From contig CAYGJD010000006.1 in the NCBI GenBank assembly GCA_964350315.1, positions 1-64,000 of the forward strand: a stretch of 64,000 bases of DNA, given 5' to 3'. This document shows positions 19,178-28,034 of this stretch, piece after piece. This stretch comes from JAJZEO01 sp964350315. GTDB taxonomy: Bacteria > Chlamydiota > Chlamydiia > Chlamydiales > 2-12-FULL-49-11. The number at the start of each line of letters is the position of its first letter. The first letter of the stretch is position 1. Under the pieces are notes generated by a model, which did not search any database, was not told the DNA's origin, and saw nothing but the letters and a program-made list of their open reading frames with translations. Made by a program: the position numbers and the translations under genes.

Positions 19178-19786
19178 ATGCAAATAGTATTAGCAACAAG
19201 CAATCTTCATAAGATTCTTGAATTAAAAGCGATCTTAAAGCCGATTTTGAAAAAAGTCGACATTCTTTCATTAAAGGATTTTCCAGAATACCGCTCAATT
19301 GATGAAACTGGAACTACTTTTGAAGAAAATGCAGAAAAAAAAGCGCTCGACTGTGCAAAGGCATTAAAAATTCTTGTTCTTGCTGACGATTCTGGTCTTG
19401 TTGTACCAGCTTTAAATGGAGATCCTGGAATCAAAAGCCGCCGCTATGCTGGAGAAGAGGCATCAGACAAAGAAAATCGAAGCAAGTTAATCGATAACCT
19501 CAAAGATTTGAAAGAACATGAACGCAAAGGGTATTATGAATGCGCTCTTTGTCTTGCAAATGAAAATGGCATCATTAAAACAACAAGAGGCCTGTGTGAA
19601 GGCGAACTTATTCTTGAGCCCCGAGGACGTGCTGGATTTGGTTATGACTCTATGTTCATCAAGAATGACTACAGCAAGACGCTGGCTGAGCTAGATGCAG
19701 AGACAAAGAATCGAATTTCACATAGAAGACGAGCCCTTGATAAGCTGATCCTTACAATTGAGGCTGAACTATCAGCGCATATTTAA
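19178..19786 (+). CDS. rdgB: XTP/dITP pyrophosphatase (HAM1/RdgB)
   Basis: This 202-residue protein removes non-canonical purine nucleotides (dITP, XTP) from the pool by hydrolysis to monophosphate. The family blocks are in order: IVLATSNLHKILEL at the N-terminus, TFEENAEKKA, LADDSGLVVPALNGDPGI, RAGFGYDSMF and the C-terminal SHRRRALDKL. The length is normal for the family. Its last codons overlap the beginning of the NYN-domain gene in another frame, so the two are likely translationally coupled. Confidence 0.96.
   Translation: MQIVLATSNLHKILELKAILKPILKKVDILSLKDFPEYRSIDETGTTFEENAEKKALDCAKALKILVLADDSGLVVPALNGDPGIKSRRYAGEEASDKENRSKLIDNLKDLKEHERKGYYECALCLANENGIIKTTRGLCEGELILEPRGRAGFGYDSMFIKNDYSKTLAELDAETKNRISHRRRALDKLILTIEAELSAHI
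19760..19763 (+). promoter_or_regulatory. Shine-Dalgarno site supporting an ATC start
   Basis: GAGG lies 7 nt before the ATC codon at 19771, inside the end of rdgB. It is the only good ribosome site in front of the conserved YLIDAYN sequence of the NYN gene, and it argues for initiation at ATC. Confidence 0.45.
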
Positions 19787-20274
19787 TCGATGCTTACAAT
19801 CTCTTTTTTCGCGTAGAAGAAATTCCCAATCCTCTGCAAGATAAAAGAGAGGCTTTTATTGATCTTCTCGCAAATGCGTTAGAAAATGCACGTATGCAAG
19901 CAATAGCAATCTTTGATAATACACGTTCAGGCTCTTTTCTCTACCCTTCATCATCTCACACATATCCAAATTTAGATGTTGTCTATTCCCCATCAAACCT
20001 TACAGCAGATGAATATATTCTTGAATATCTTGAAGCTCACATGAACGCATCATCTGTTACACTTGTAACTGATGATCGTGCGCTTGCAATGTATGCCAAG
20101 GACCATGGCGTCAAACACATTAATATTGAAGAATTTCTCAATAGAATTTCTAAACGACAAAAAAACAGCACTAAGTCGCATCGTGGAGGGAAACCCTCTA
20201 CGCAATCGTCAAAAGAATTTGCTCGATTACTAAAAATATTCGAGGAAAAGTTCCATGGAAAATCTGATTCCTAA
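19771..20274 (+). CDS. YacP-like NYN-domain RNase, apparent ATC start
   Basis: The conserved N-terminus of YacP/Rae1-like NYN nucleases (YLIDAYNLFFR) is encoded at 19780-19812 in a frame that has no ATG, GTG or TTG before the stop at 19765. The first ATG is at 19894, which would remove the catalytic N-terminal aspartate. I therefore place the start at ATC 19771 (167 residues). Other family features are QAIAIFDNT, VVYSPSNLTADEYI and LVTDDRALAMYAKDHG, the PIN-like acidic residues. YacP/Rae1 proteins are RNases that in Bacillus act at the ribosome. The C-terminus is basic. It overlaps rdgB by 16 nt; its stop overlaps the convergent NlpC gene by 4 nt. A frameshift error or fusion to rdgB is the alternative. 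Confidence 0.78.
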   Translation: MSAYLIDAYNLFFRVEEIPNPLQDKREAFIDLLANALENARMQAIAIFDNTRSGSFLYPSSSHTYPNLDVVYSPSNLTADEYILEYLEAHMNASSVTLVTDDRALAMYAKDHGVKHINIEEFLNRISKRQKNSTKSHRGGKPSTQSSKEFARLLKIFEEKFHGKSDS

Positions 20275-20960
20275 AGAAAACGACCAAACTTAACCCAATC
20301 CTCTTCTCTTGTTAAAGTCTCAAGTCTATTATCAAGATCCATTCTACGAAGGCCATGCGTTTTTACACTTTCAATAACTTCATTATCCCCCAAATAAATG
20401 AGGACATGTCCAGGGGAGAAAATAAGATCAAGAGGTCTTGAAGGCGCGTCGATAGGAGTGCAAATTTCAAAAAGTGGCCCTGTATTTCTTGGAACAGTTC
20501 CATGTGTAACGTTATACAATAATCCAGAACAATCGATTCCTCGTAAATGAAAAAGCTGCCATTCCCAACCGTTTAGTTCTTTTTCTGGCTTAAATAACTC
20601 AAAAAGTTCAGAAACTCCTTCAGGAAATGTGCCACCCCAAATGTAGGGAAGTTTAGGAAGGTTTTTCAATTTCTCTACCATTGCATCGATAGAGGGTCTT
20701 TTTCTTATTTTTTCATGAAATTTTCCACTACTATCTAGAAAATCTCGATGAGTAAACAGTGGAATCTTCGATGGGTAGTCTTTACATCTAACTTCTACAA
20801 CTTCCCCTTCTCCAAAAACTTCCACAGTTACACACGGAAACAAGATTGTCTCTAATTCGTTCAGTAAAAAGCGGTTATCCAATTTAAACGGAAGTGTAAA
20901 TATTGCTCTAATTTCTTGTGTATTAAACAGCGGAGTTGGTTTTGTAGTAACACTAAACAT
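20271..20960 (-). CDS. NlpC/P60 family cell-wall hydrolase
   Basis: The 229-residue protein has the NlpC/P60 cysteine peptidase core in its C-terminal half. The catalytic cysteine is in RGIDCSGLLY and the histidine in SPGHVLIYLGD; YIWGG precedes the cysteine as usual. The N-terminal 100 residues look like a small SH3-type beta domain, with FGEGEVVEVRC. Such enzymes cut the D-Glu/meso-DAP peptide bond in peptidoglycan; chlamydiae keep one to process their scanty septal peptidoglycan. No clear signal peptide is visible, so location is uncertain. Divergent from oppA. Confidence 0.88.
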   Translation of the reverse strand: MFSVTTKPTPLFNTQEIRAIFTLPFKLDNRFLLNELETILFPCVTVEVFGEGEVVEVRCKDYPSKIPLFTHRDFLDSSGKFHEKIRKRPSIDAMVEKLKNLPKLPYIWGGTFPEGVSELFELFKPEKELNGWEWQLFHLRGIDCSGLLYNVTHGTVPRNTGPLFEICTPIDAPSRPLDLIFSPGHVLIYLGDNEVIESVKTHGLRRMDLDNRLETLTREEDWVKFGRFL

Positions 20961-21030
20961 AACGATTGAAAAAAAGAGCCTATCTGTATAAATTAAAGAA
21001 CTAAATTTATGTAGATCATAAAGGCATCTT

Positions 21031-22638
21031 ATGAAAAAAACAAGTTATATACTCTCAGCTACATTAGCATACGCAATGGTAACTCTTTTAAGTTGCGATT
21101 CATGTTGTAAAGACAAAAAAAATCGCCAAGCTTCTAAGCAAGAGATTCGCATCAACATTGTTTCTGAGCCATCAACACTTGATCCAAGAAAAACACGCTC
21201 TTTAAATGACATGAATTTAGCTCGAAATCTGATGGAAGGATTAATGAGAGTAAATAAGAGCGGGGTGACATCTCCTGCTCTTGCTGAAAAATATCAAGTT
21301 TCAGAGGATATGAAAACATATACTTTTAAACTTAGAGAATCTAAGTGGTCAAATGGAACTCCACTTACAGCACATGATTTTGTTTATTCATGGAAAAAAC
21401 TACTTGCTCCTGACTTTCTTTCTGACTATGCGTTTATGCTCTATTCAATCAAAAACGCTACTTCGGTTAAACAAGGCTTGTTACCGCCAACAATGTTAGG
21501 CATTGAAGCAAAAGATGACTACACTCTTGTTGTACAACTTGAATACCCAGTGCCTTTTTTCCTAGAGCTAGTTACTTCCCCTGCATTTTTTCCTGTAAGC
21601 AAGCTAACTGATCTTGCTGATCCAAATTGGGCTCGGTCGCCTGAAAGTTTTATAAGCAATGGTCCTTTTCAAATCCTTGACTGGCGTCATAACGATGAAA
21701 TAGTTGTTACTAAAAACCCTTATTATTGGGACTCAGAGATGGTACAACTTGATCGCATTTCTATGGTCATGGTCGATCCAGAAACAGGTTTGAAAATGTT
21801 TGAAACAGGCGAAATTGACTGGGAAGGATCTCCATTCTCAACTCTTCCTGCTGATTCTATTGAAGCTCTAAAAGCAAAAAGTCTTATCCAGTCTGACCCA
21901 ATGCTTGGAACGTACTGGATTCGCACAAACACTTCTCTATACCCATTTCACAATGAAAATTTAAGAAAAGCGCTTGCAATGGCGATCGATAGAAAACAAA
22001 TTATTGATCACGTCGCTTTAGGTGGACAGACTCCCGCAACAGGCATTGTACCTGTATCAATGGGCCTTCAATCTGTTCCATACTTTGAAGATGGAAATCA
22101 AGCACAAGCAATGTCTATGTTGCAAGTTGCACTTGAAGAAGAATCAATTTCTGCAGATAAAATTCCTGAAATGACACTTACGTACGTTTCAGACACAAGA
22201 TCTCACCGCATTGCTCAGGCAATTCAAGACCAATGGAAACAAGCTCTTGGTATTAAAGTGAAGCTTGAGCCTCTTGAAGCAAAAATCTACTTTAGCCGAA
22301 TTTCAAAAGGTGACTTTCAACTTGCTTGCGGCTCATGGATTGCAGACTTTCGTGATCCTATCAACTTTCTTGAAGTGTTTAAAACGAAAAATGTTGGGAC
22401 TAACAATACAAATTGGGAATCTCTTGACTACCAGAAAGCTATTTCTGCCTCATATTCCTCAACTAATGAAAATGACAGGTTAGAAAATCTAAAGCAGGGT
22501 GAAGCGATCTTAATGGATGAAATGCCTGTAATCCCAATTTTTCACTACACAATGATTCATGTGAAAAATGATACTCTTTGTGATGTTGTGTTAACAGAAG
22601 GTGGACAAATTGACTTTAAGTGGGCGTATGTCAAGTAA
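21031..22638 (+). CDS. oppA: Oligopeptide ABC transporter substrate-binding lipoprotein
   Basis: A 535-residue SBP_bac_5 family protein with a lipoprotein signal (lipobox LLSC at residues 19-22). It has the OppA-type start SEPSTLDPRKTRS and the block TFKLRESKWSNGTPLTAHDF followed by VYSWKKL. Later it has LRKALAMAIDRKQI and DWIAD-like sequence (SWIADFRDPINFL). It should bind peptides in the periplasm for an Opp/Dpp transporter whose permease genes are not in the window. The next gene starts 11 nt before its stop. Confidence 0.94.
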   Translation: MKKTSYILSATLAYAMVTLLSCDSCCKDKKNRQASKQEIRINIVSEPSTLDPRKTRSLNDMNLARNLMEGLMRVNKSGVTSPALAEKYQVSEDMKTYTFKLRESKWSNGTPLTAHDFVYSWKKLLAPDFLSDYAFMLYSIKNATSVKQGLLPPTMLGIEAKDDYTLVVQLEYPVPFFLELVTSPAFFPVSKLTDLADPNWARSPESFISNGPFQILDWRHNDEIVVTKNPYYWDSEMVQLDRISMVMVDPETGLKMFETGEIDWEGSPFSTLPADSIEALKAKSLIQSDPMLGTYWIRTNTSLYPFHNENLRKALAMAIDRKQIIDHVALGGQTPATGIVPVSMGLQSVPYFEDGNQAQAMSMLQVALEEESISADKIPEMTLTYVSDTRSHRIAQAIQDQWKQALGIKVKLEPLEAKIYFSRISKGDFQLACGSWIADFRDPINFLEVFKTKNVGTNNTNWESLDYQKAISASYSSTNENDRLENLKQGEAILMDEMPVIPIFHYTMIHVKNDTLCDVVLTEGGQIDFKWAYVK

Positions 22639-23281
22639 GCTTGCTTACTCATTACTTACATCGTTTATTTCTATGGGGGCTCTTGCGCCCCTTTGTGCTG
22701 TTTCTATTACTTTAATCAACGACTCAATTTTTCCACTTACAGCAAAAGTGCTCAACGCAACAGGAGCTTTAGAGGGTTCAGTGAACCTCTCCCCGGGACA
22801 AAGTTATATTTGGTACGATAATAACGGCTCTTTTAAAGAACTCGCAAATGCAACAACAACACCTTATACCGTACAATGGGTTTGTAATGCTGCAAGACCT
22901 TATGATTATTCTCTTCCTCCCAAAAAAAAAGGACAACACGTTCCGCCCAAATACCAAAATGAGTATGGAACTTGGAATAACGTCCCCTGTACTGCTACTG
23001 TAACAGCACAGGGATGCACGGCTGGACAGAAAACTTGTGTAATCAAAAAAGTACAGAAAAAACCTAACGTCAATCAACCTCCTTCTAGAATTCATAAAGC
23101 ACCTCCACGCAACGGAAACCCAAGACCAAAACCATTTGCTAATGATGGTAATGGCAACTTCTCTAATGATGGCGGACAAACTTGGACAAATGATGGTGGA
23201 GATCCATTCATCGACTTTGATGAATCAGAATTCACAGAAGACTCTTCAGAAAAAGCAACTTCAGATGTGAATGTTCAATAA
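22628..23281 (+). CDS. Secreted protein of unknown function
   Basis: I take the ATG at 22628, which begins a signal peptide (MSSKLAYSLLTSFISMGALAPLCA); a longer frame from 22601 lies within oppA. The mature protein of about 190 residues has a beta-rich start (SITLINDSIFPLTAKVLNATG, then SPGQSYIWYDNN). A short cysteine-containing middle follows (VQWVCNAARPYDY, NNVPCTATVTAQGCTAG). A proline-rich linker leads to a low-complexity tail of NDGG repeats and acidic residues. I do not recognise the family; it reads like a conserved chlamydial envelope protein. Overlap with oppA suggests co-expression. Confidence 0.78.
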   Translation: MSSKLAYSLLTSFISMGALAPLCAVSITLINDSIFPLTAKVLNATGALEGSVNLSPGQSYIWYDNNGSFKELANATTTPYTVQWVCNAARPYDYSLPPKKKGQHVPPKYQNEYGTWNNVPCTATVTAQGCTAGQKTCVIKKVQKKPNVNQPPSRIHKAPPRNGNPRPKPFANDGNGNFSNDGGQTWTNDGGDPFIDFDESEFTEDSSEKATSDVNVQ

Positions 23282-23326
23282 GTGAACAACCCTCTTTGAA
23301 TAAAGCAGAAGCAGATTCATTAATAC

Positions 23327-23349
23327 TTAAGTAATCTAAAGTTACTTAA
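23327..23349. repeat. Inverted repeat in the convergent gap before the outer-membrane gene
   Basis: TTAAGTAA and TTACTTAA flank a 7-nt loop between two convergent genes and overlap the stop of the leftward gene. It may slow transcription from both sides, but there is no T run on either strand, so a terminator call is weak. Confidence 0.3.
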
Positions 23350-23924
23350 AAAAGAACGCCAAATGATGCGATTACTGGTATACGAAATCCATCATGTGGA
23401 GTGAAGTCATTTGATTCGTAGTATCTAATTGTTTTTAAATCGATTGAAAACCCTCTTTTTTCTCCAATCTCTACTCCGACTCCAAAGAAATTTTGAAATA
23501 GAAAGTTTGATTTGAAATTAAGTTCTCCAAAAGAGTCTTTAGACGTAAGAGTTGGTCCAAACATAGAATATTCTACGTAGGGATGAATAAATAAAAGGTG
23601 TAGAACCCATAACCTTCCAGAAAGAAAGGCAGATCCTGTAACGATTTGATCATCTAAGCTGTGCCACCTTGCTATATTTCCTCCGCCATAGATTGAAATC
23701 GTTCCCATTGTGTCGAGTAGTACGTGTTGGTATAATGCCATAAACCCGCGCTCAACACCTTTATCTCTAACTGATCTCATGAAATTTGGTGTTTTTGGCA
23801 TCTGTGTATTGAAACGATCTTCATCACAGTAGCTGACTTGTAAAACTTGATTAGATGGGTATGCAAATACTATTTTTTGCACGCTAACAAAAAGACAAAG
23901 CACGGTAAAAAATAGATTTTTCAT
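23346..23924 (-). CDS. Putative outer-membrane beta-barrel protein
   Basis: The start at 23924 follows AAGGACATCT and begins with a signal peptide (MKNLFFTVLCLFVSVQKIVFA). A frame from 23945 would overlap the upstream gene. The mature 170 residues alternate polar and hydrophobic residues in strand-like blocks and end in aromatic phenylalanine (VIASFGVLF), as outer-membrane barrels do. There is no known family signature. It is the last gene of the operon starting at 27961. Confidence 0.68.
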   Translation of the reverse strand: MKNLFFTVLCLFVSVQKIVFAYPSNQVLQVSYCDEDRFNTQMPKTPNFMRSVRDKGVERGFMALYQHVLLDTMGTISIYGGGNIARWHSLDDQIVTGSAFLSGRLWVLHLLFIHPYVEYSMFGPTLTSKDSFGELNFKSNFLFQNFFGVGVEIGEKRGFSIDLKTIRYYESNDFTPHDGFRIPVIASFGVLF

Positions 23925-23932
23925 AGATGTCC

Positions 23933-24487
23933 TTATACTATACAAATTTCATCTACAGGAACATCGTGTTCTTCAACAGGGAAAAAATTTGCACTTATCT
24001 GTTCCTTAAATGCAATTCCGATCTTATGTATTTTACCCTTTCCCTTCAAGAACTGATCGTAGTGTCCATACCCATACCCAATTCGATTCCGATTTAAATC
24101 AAATGCAACTGCAGGAATCAAAATTAGATCAAACAATTCTATTTTTTCACACCTTTCGGGGATTGGCTCTAAAAATCGTTTGCTTTGCCTGTGAAGGTCT
24201 GTTGGTAAATTTTTAACTTTGTATGCAACGATTGAATTATTTTCCATTCTAGGGAGCGCAAGAACCTTTCTTGCGGCTAATTCTTCGTTGATTTCAATCA
24301 TATCAACTTCATCTGAGGTTGAATAATAAGATAAAACACTTTGCTTATCAGCCAATCGTTCTTTTAAATAAGACATAAGCGCCTGCTTTGCCTCTTGGCG
24401 ACGAATCGGATCTATTTCTTTTCGAACTTTAAGAAAACAATCACGAATTTGCTCTTTATTCTTTTGGCAAGCCTTCACTATATTCAA
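23933..24487 (-). CDS. ygfA: 5-formyltetrahydrofolate cyclo-ligase
   Basis: A 184-residue enzyme converting 5-formyl-THF to 5,10-methenyl-THF with ATP, in folate metabolism. The family hallmark GYGYGHYDQFL is present, preceded by LILIPAVAFDLNRNR. The start is a TTG at 24487; a GTG at 24478 is possible. It overlaps the MORN lipoprotein gene by 32 nt and the following barrel gene starts just upstream of its stop, so all are in one transcript. Confidence 0.93.
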   Translation of the reverse strand: MNIVKACQKNKEQIRDCFLKVRKEIDPIRRQEAKQALMSYLKERLADKQSVLSYYSTSDEVDMIEINEELAARKVLALPRMENNSIVAYKVKNLPTDLHRQSKRFLEPIPERCEKIELFDLILIPAVAFDLNRNRIGYGYGHYDQFLKGKGKIHKIGIAFKEQISANFFPVEEHDVPVDEICIV

Positions 24488-25745
24488 TCTTTCTTAAAAA
24501 CTTTCCTTGTGCATCATAGATAGTTACAATGCCATTTCCTCCAACAACTCTTGACACAGGAGAATCATCTCCACTCTTTAAGTATTTTCCATTAATGAGC
24601 TTGTCATTTTCATACTCCTCAACCATCATGAGATTTCCATCTTTATACCAAGCGAGTAAAATTCCATTCTTTTTGTTATTTTGAATTTCTTTTTCACTTT
24701 CTAATGTGCCATCTTCATACCAAGTACGAACAGTTCCATGAATTTCATCATCATGCCACATGATATGCAACATGGGCTGCAGAGTTTTACTCTCATCACT
24801 TGAGTCATAATAACACCACTCCTCACCCTCTTTTTTCTCATCTGAAACGTGATAAATATTTTCAATCGTTCCATTTTCTCTATAGATTTTCACTTCGCCT
24901 TCTGGAAATCCTTTTACATACTCTCTTTCTTCAAGGATTTTTCCGTCTTCAAAGACGGGACGAATCCCACATCCACCATCAATCTCTGAGATAAGTTTGT
25001 TTTCAAAATTCCAATATTTCCCTGAAATTAACTCCCCCTTTCGAAAAAGTTCTTCTTTTCTTGGAATAAATTTTGATCCCTTGAAATCACATGCCCCATC
25101 TTTCTTCCCTTCAGAATAAACAGAATATCCAATTTGTTCTCCCTCTTGATTATAGATGTTGACAGACCCTTCGATAAGATTGTTTTTATACGGAATTACT
25201 TTAGATATTACACCATTTGGATGGTAATAGAGAGAATTTCCCTCTAGACTTCCTTTATCATAATTGATTTCTGCAATAAGATTTTCTTCTGTATCCCAAA
25301 CTAAACTTTTCCCATCGAAAACCCAACTTGCTTGCGCTCTCAAGCTCAAATCTCCGACGCCTTCAAGAACGGGTGTTTGCATGCGCTTCTTTCCGTTTTG
25401 ATGCCATTCTATATACTTGCCGCATGCTCTACCGTTAACTGTATCAAGGTATTGCCAAACTTGCCCATTATCGTGATACGTTGTTATTTTAGATTTAGAA
25501 ACCCCTTCTTTGTTTTTTTCAAAAGTTCTAATCACTTTTTTATACGGCTGTGCCAAAAGATAGTCATTATTTTCGTAGATAGATGTTCTTTCTTTATTAC
25601 TGATCGTCTCTTGAACGCCATTTCTGTCATACAATTGAATTGCTGCAAGCGATTCTTTCTGTGTTGTTGATGTATTTCTCATACATCCAGAAACAAAAAA
25701 CGCGATTGATAAAATAATTGCACTATTACGAATGCTCGACTTCAT
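24456..25745 (-). CDS. MORN-repeat lipoprotein
   Basis: A 429-residue lipoprotein (lipobox VSGC at residues 18-21) made largely of MORN-2-type repeats about 20-25 residues long. Examples are YHDNGQVWQYLDTVNGRACG, YHPNGVISKVIPYKNNLIEG, WYEDGTLESEKEIQNNKKNG and WYKDGNLMMVEEYENDK. MORN-2 proteins are sometimes annotated as YwqK-family antitoxins, but nothing here suggests a toxin-antitoxin pair. It is probably an envelope-associated scaffold. It follows the PilM/PilO-like genes, overlapping the preceding one by 20 nt, with GAGGG before the ATG. Confidence 0.85.
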   Translation of the reverse strand: MKSSIRNSAIILSIAFFVSGCMRNTSTTQKESLAAIQLYDRNGVQETISNKERTSIYENNDYLLAQPYKKVIRTFEKNKEGVSKSKITTYHDNGQVWQYLDTVNGRACGKYIEWHQNGKKRMQTPVLEGVGDLSLRAQASWVFDGKSLVWDTEENLIAEINYDKGSLEGNSLYYHPNGVISKVIPYKNNLIEGSVNIYNQEGEQIGYSVYSEGKKDGACDFKGSKFIPRKEELFRKGELISGKYWNFENKLISEIDGGCGIRPVFEDGKILEEREYVKGFPEGEVKIYRENGTIENIYHVSDEKKEGEEWCYYDSSDESKTLQPMLHIMWHDDEIHGTVRTWYEDGTLESEKEIQNNKKNGILLAWYKDGNLMMVEEYENDKLINGKYLKSGDDSPVSRVVGGNGIVTIYDAQGKFLRKIEYSEGLPKE

Positions 25746-26439
25746 GACACCCTCTTTGTAAAACTTCCATGTCTACACAAAAAACTTTATTCCTATTTCC
25801 TTGAGGCTTCAATATCAGATCAAATTTTGTGATTCCCAATTGAGGTCTCATAGGATTTGGTAAATATTTATCGATTTTAACCCCTTCGATTAGAGCTAAG
25901 ATTTTTTTTACATCTTCACAGTTCATCTCAACAGGTCTTTCAAGTTTCCAAAGTTTTTCTTTATAGAAAACCCCCTCACTAGAAGATAACAAGCTAAACT
26001 TCAGCTTATTTTCCCCTTCGGTTAAAAACTTAATCCTTTCTGTGATGGGCTCATACTTTGAATATTCCCCTACTTGTTGAATTTTCTTTAAGTATTGCAA
26101 GTTAGAGTCTAGTAAAGGTTCTGTTTCAATATAATTAACAAGAAAATTTTCATCGCTTAATCCAAACTCTTGAAAAAATCGATTCCTTTGCTTTTGTAAT
26201 TTCACTAGAAACCTTGCTTTTTCTTCAAGGACTGAAAGTTGTCCTTCCATCAATTCAGAACGATTTGAAAGCCAACACCAAAATAAAATAACAAAAAAAA
26301 GTGGCAAAAAGCTTCCTATCATACAACCCCATGTGACAAATGATCGAGTCAACATAAGAGAGCCTTGAAAACCACTCACAAAAAAACTAAAGCTTTCTTT
26401 TATTTTAGTTTTTAAATGTAAAATTTGCCCTATATTCAT
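25726..26439 (-). CDS. PilO/GspM-like single-pass membrane protein
   Basis: I place the start at ATG 26439, after the strong site AAGGAAGGAA; the frame continues to 26472. The 237-residue protein has one membrane segment (MIGSFLPLFFVILFWCWL) followed by a coiled-coil stretch (ELMEGQLSVLEEKARFLVKL) and a C-terminal alpha/beta part. That layout is seen in PilO/GspM assembly proteins of type IV pili and type II secretion. Sequence identity to these families is not obvious to me, so the call rests on architecture and on the upstream PilM-like gene. It overlaps that gene by 35 nt. Confidence 0.5.
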   Translation of the reverse strand: MNIGQILHLKTKIKESFSFFVSGFQGSLMLTRSFVTWGCMIGSFLPLFFVILFWCWLSNRSELMEGQLSVLEEKARFLVKLQKQRNRFFQEFGLSDENFLVNYIETEPLLDSNLQYLKKIQQVGEYSKYEPITERIKFLTEGENKLKFSLLSSSEGVFYKEKLWKLERPVEMNCEDVKKILALIEGVKIDKYLPNPMRPQLGITKFDLILKPQGNRNKVFCVDMEVLQRGCHEVEHS

Positions 26440-27961
26440 TTCCTTCCTTGATAAAAGTATGTTCTGTAACACACTCTTTTACATCTTCTACTAATTTGTT
26501 GTAAAAAATTTGGGCCCCTTCTTCTGTTTCAGATTGGAATTTTAAGCAGTAAGCCACGATAGTTTCCTGTTGTGGAAAAGCGATTGTTGGGTATGAAATC
26601 AGCTCGTAGTTAATATTTAAAATCGTTATTTCTTTTGTTAAATGTAAATAAAGTCCTTCAATGGTTTCATTCACAAGAATTGGATCAGATTTTATAATCT
26701 TTTCAGCATTGACTGATTTAAAACTTTTAACAAGTTGAAAAACACCCTTTCTCATCTCTTCTTGCGTAACAAAACGCTTCTGCATAAAGGGAAAAAGCTC
26801 AATGTCTGCACCACTTAAATTTACAATCCTTGCAAATCTTTCTTTTTGGGAATTTTCCTTTTTTACATAGAAGGCAACAACAATTGAAAGCAGTAATAAG
26901 CTTGTAAAACAAGCAACTCCAGAATAAACAATCGCTTTTTTCTTTACCTTCTCATACATCCGCATTGGAGTAAATTCACCAATACGTAATTGAATTGTCT
27001 TTGAATCTCTCTGAATACAATCTAATGCAAGACCAATTTCTAGCGCGTAACTTGCGATTTCTTTTGTTTCATATTCAAGATGAGGAATTAGGTCAATGAT
27101 CTCTCCTGGAAAAGCTTCCATCCATTTAGTGATTCTTTTTACAATCTCTGTGTAACCTGTAAAAATAACGCCTTCACAATCCTTTTTTTGATCTACTCTC
27201 TTTACAAACTCCATTACTCGATAAATTTGTTTTTGTACTTCTAGTAAAACTTTACTCATCTTGCTGTTTTGTTCAGCGTTGTTGGAACATTCTTCAATCT
27301 CAATCTCAAGAAGGTCTAGACTCACTTCCTCAACATCAGAAAAATCATCTTTCAAAGCATCTATAAAGTTTTTCAAGCCAACAAATAGAGTCGTGGAAAA
27401 AATTTCTTGGCCGCCTGAGAGTGCAACTAAATACGATCTAGACCATCCAAAGTGGAAAATTAGACAATTCTCTGATTCTGATGCAAATGTTTTTGCAAAA
27501 CGAGCCAGGCCGACAGAAACAGTTGAAACCCAATCTGGATTAAAACCAAAAGTTTTTATATTTTGAATATGGTTGTCCATAGTTTCATTCATAAAACTAT
27601 ACAACTTTACACAAGACCCTTGATCTGTTTTTTTTATCATGGGAAGAGTTGTTGAATGTTCTTGAGAAAAAGGGAGCAACGACTCTAATTGAAAAGGAAG
27701 CGCCTTTAATACTGCTCTTTTCTTTTTTAAGGGCAATTCGATCGTTCTTAAAAAAACCTCATCAGGACCTAATCCAGAAACAATCTCTACTTTGGATTCT
27801 TTTTGTTTTGTAACTGAGTCAATTTTTCGCTTTAATTGATTTAAATCAACAATATCCTTCCGAAGATCATTGATAAATTCAATCTTCAACTTCTTGTTTT
27901 TTTGGCTCAATAGAGCAACTTTGAAGTATTCTCCATCTGGATGAATGCTGAGAACGTACAT
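26405..27961 (-). CDS. PilM/GspL-like actin-fold protein with membrane anchor
   Basis: A 518-residue protein. The first 340 residues resemble the actin-like ATPase fold of PilM/GspL. They include MYVLSIHPDGEYFKVALLSQ at the start, a stretch like a phosphate loop (LIFHFGWSRSYLVALSGG) and VIFTGYTEI. A single membrane segment follows at about residues 340-362, then a periplasmic-type domain of about 150 residues. That is the GspL (PilM+PilN) architecture of type II secretion. No secretin or ATPase gene is nearby. Function is inferred from layout only. It is the first gene of a five-gene operon, divergent from yggT. Confidence 0.5.
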   Translation of the reverse strand: MYVLSIHPDGEYFKVALLSQKNKKLKIEFINDLRKDIVDLNQLKRKIDSVTKQKESKVEIVSGLGPDEVFLRTIELPLKKKRAVLKALPFQLESLLPFSQEHSTTLPMIKKTDQGSCVKLYSFMNETMDNHIQNIKTFGFNPDWVSTVSVGLARFAKTFASESENCLIFHFGWSRSYLVALSGGQEIFSTTLFVGLKNFIDALKDDFSDVEEVSLDLLEIEIEECSNNAEQNSKMSKVLLEVQKQIYRVMEFVKRVDQKKDCEGVIFTGYTEIVKRITKWMEAFPGEIIDLIPHLEYETKEIASYALEIGLALDCIQRDSKTIQLRIGEFTPMRMYEKVKKKAIVYSGVACFTSLLLLSIVVAFYVKKENSQKERFARIVNLSGADIELFPFMQKRFVTQEEMRKGVFQLVKSFKSVNAEKIIKSDPILVNETIEGLYLHLTKEITILNINYELISYPTIAFPQQETIVAYCLKFQSETEEGAQIFYNKLVEDVKECVTEHTFIKEGNEYRANFTFKN

Positions 27962-28034
27962 TTATCTCCTTGCCATGTTTTGAGAAAATTTTAATCCATG
28001 ACGAAAATGATTACTATCATTAAAATAAAAGCAT

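Noticed and set aside
24456..25745. Toxin-antitoxin antitoxin (YwqK family)
   Set aside because: The match is only to MORN-type repeats, the protein is a lipoprotein, and no toxin gene is next to it.
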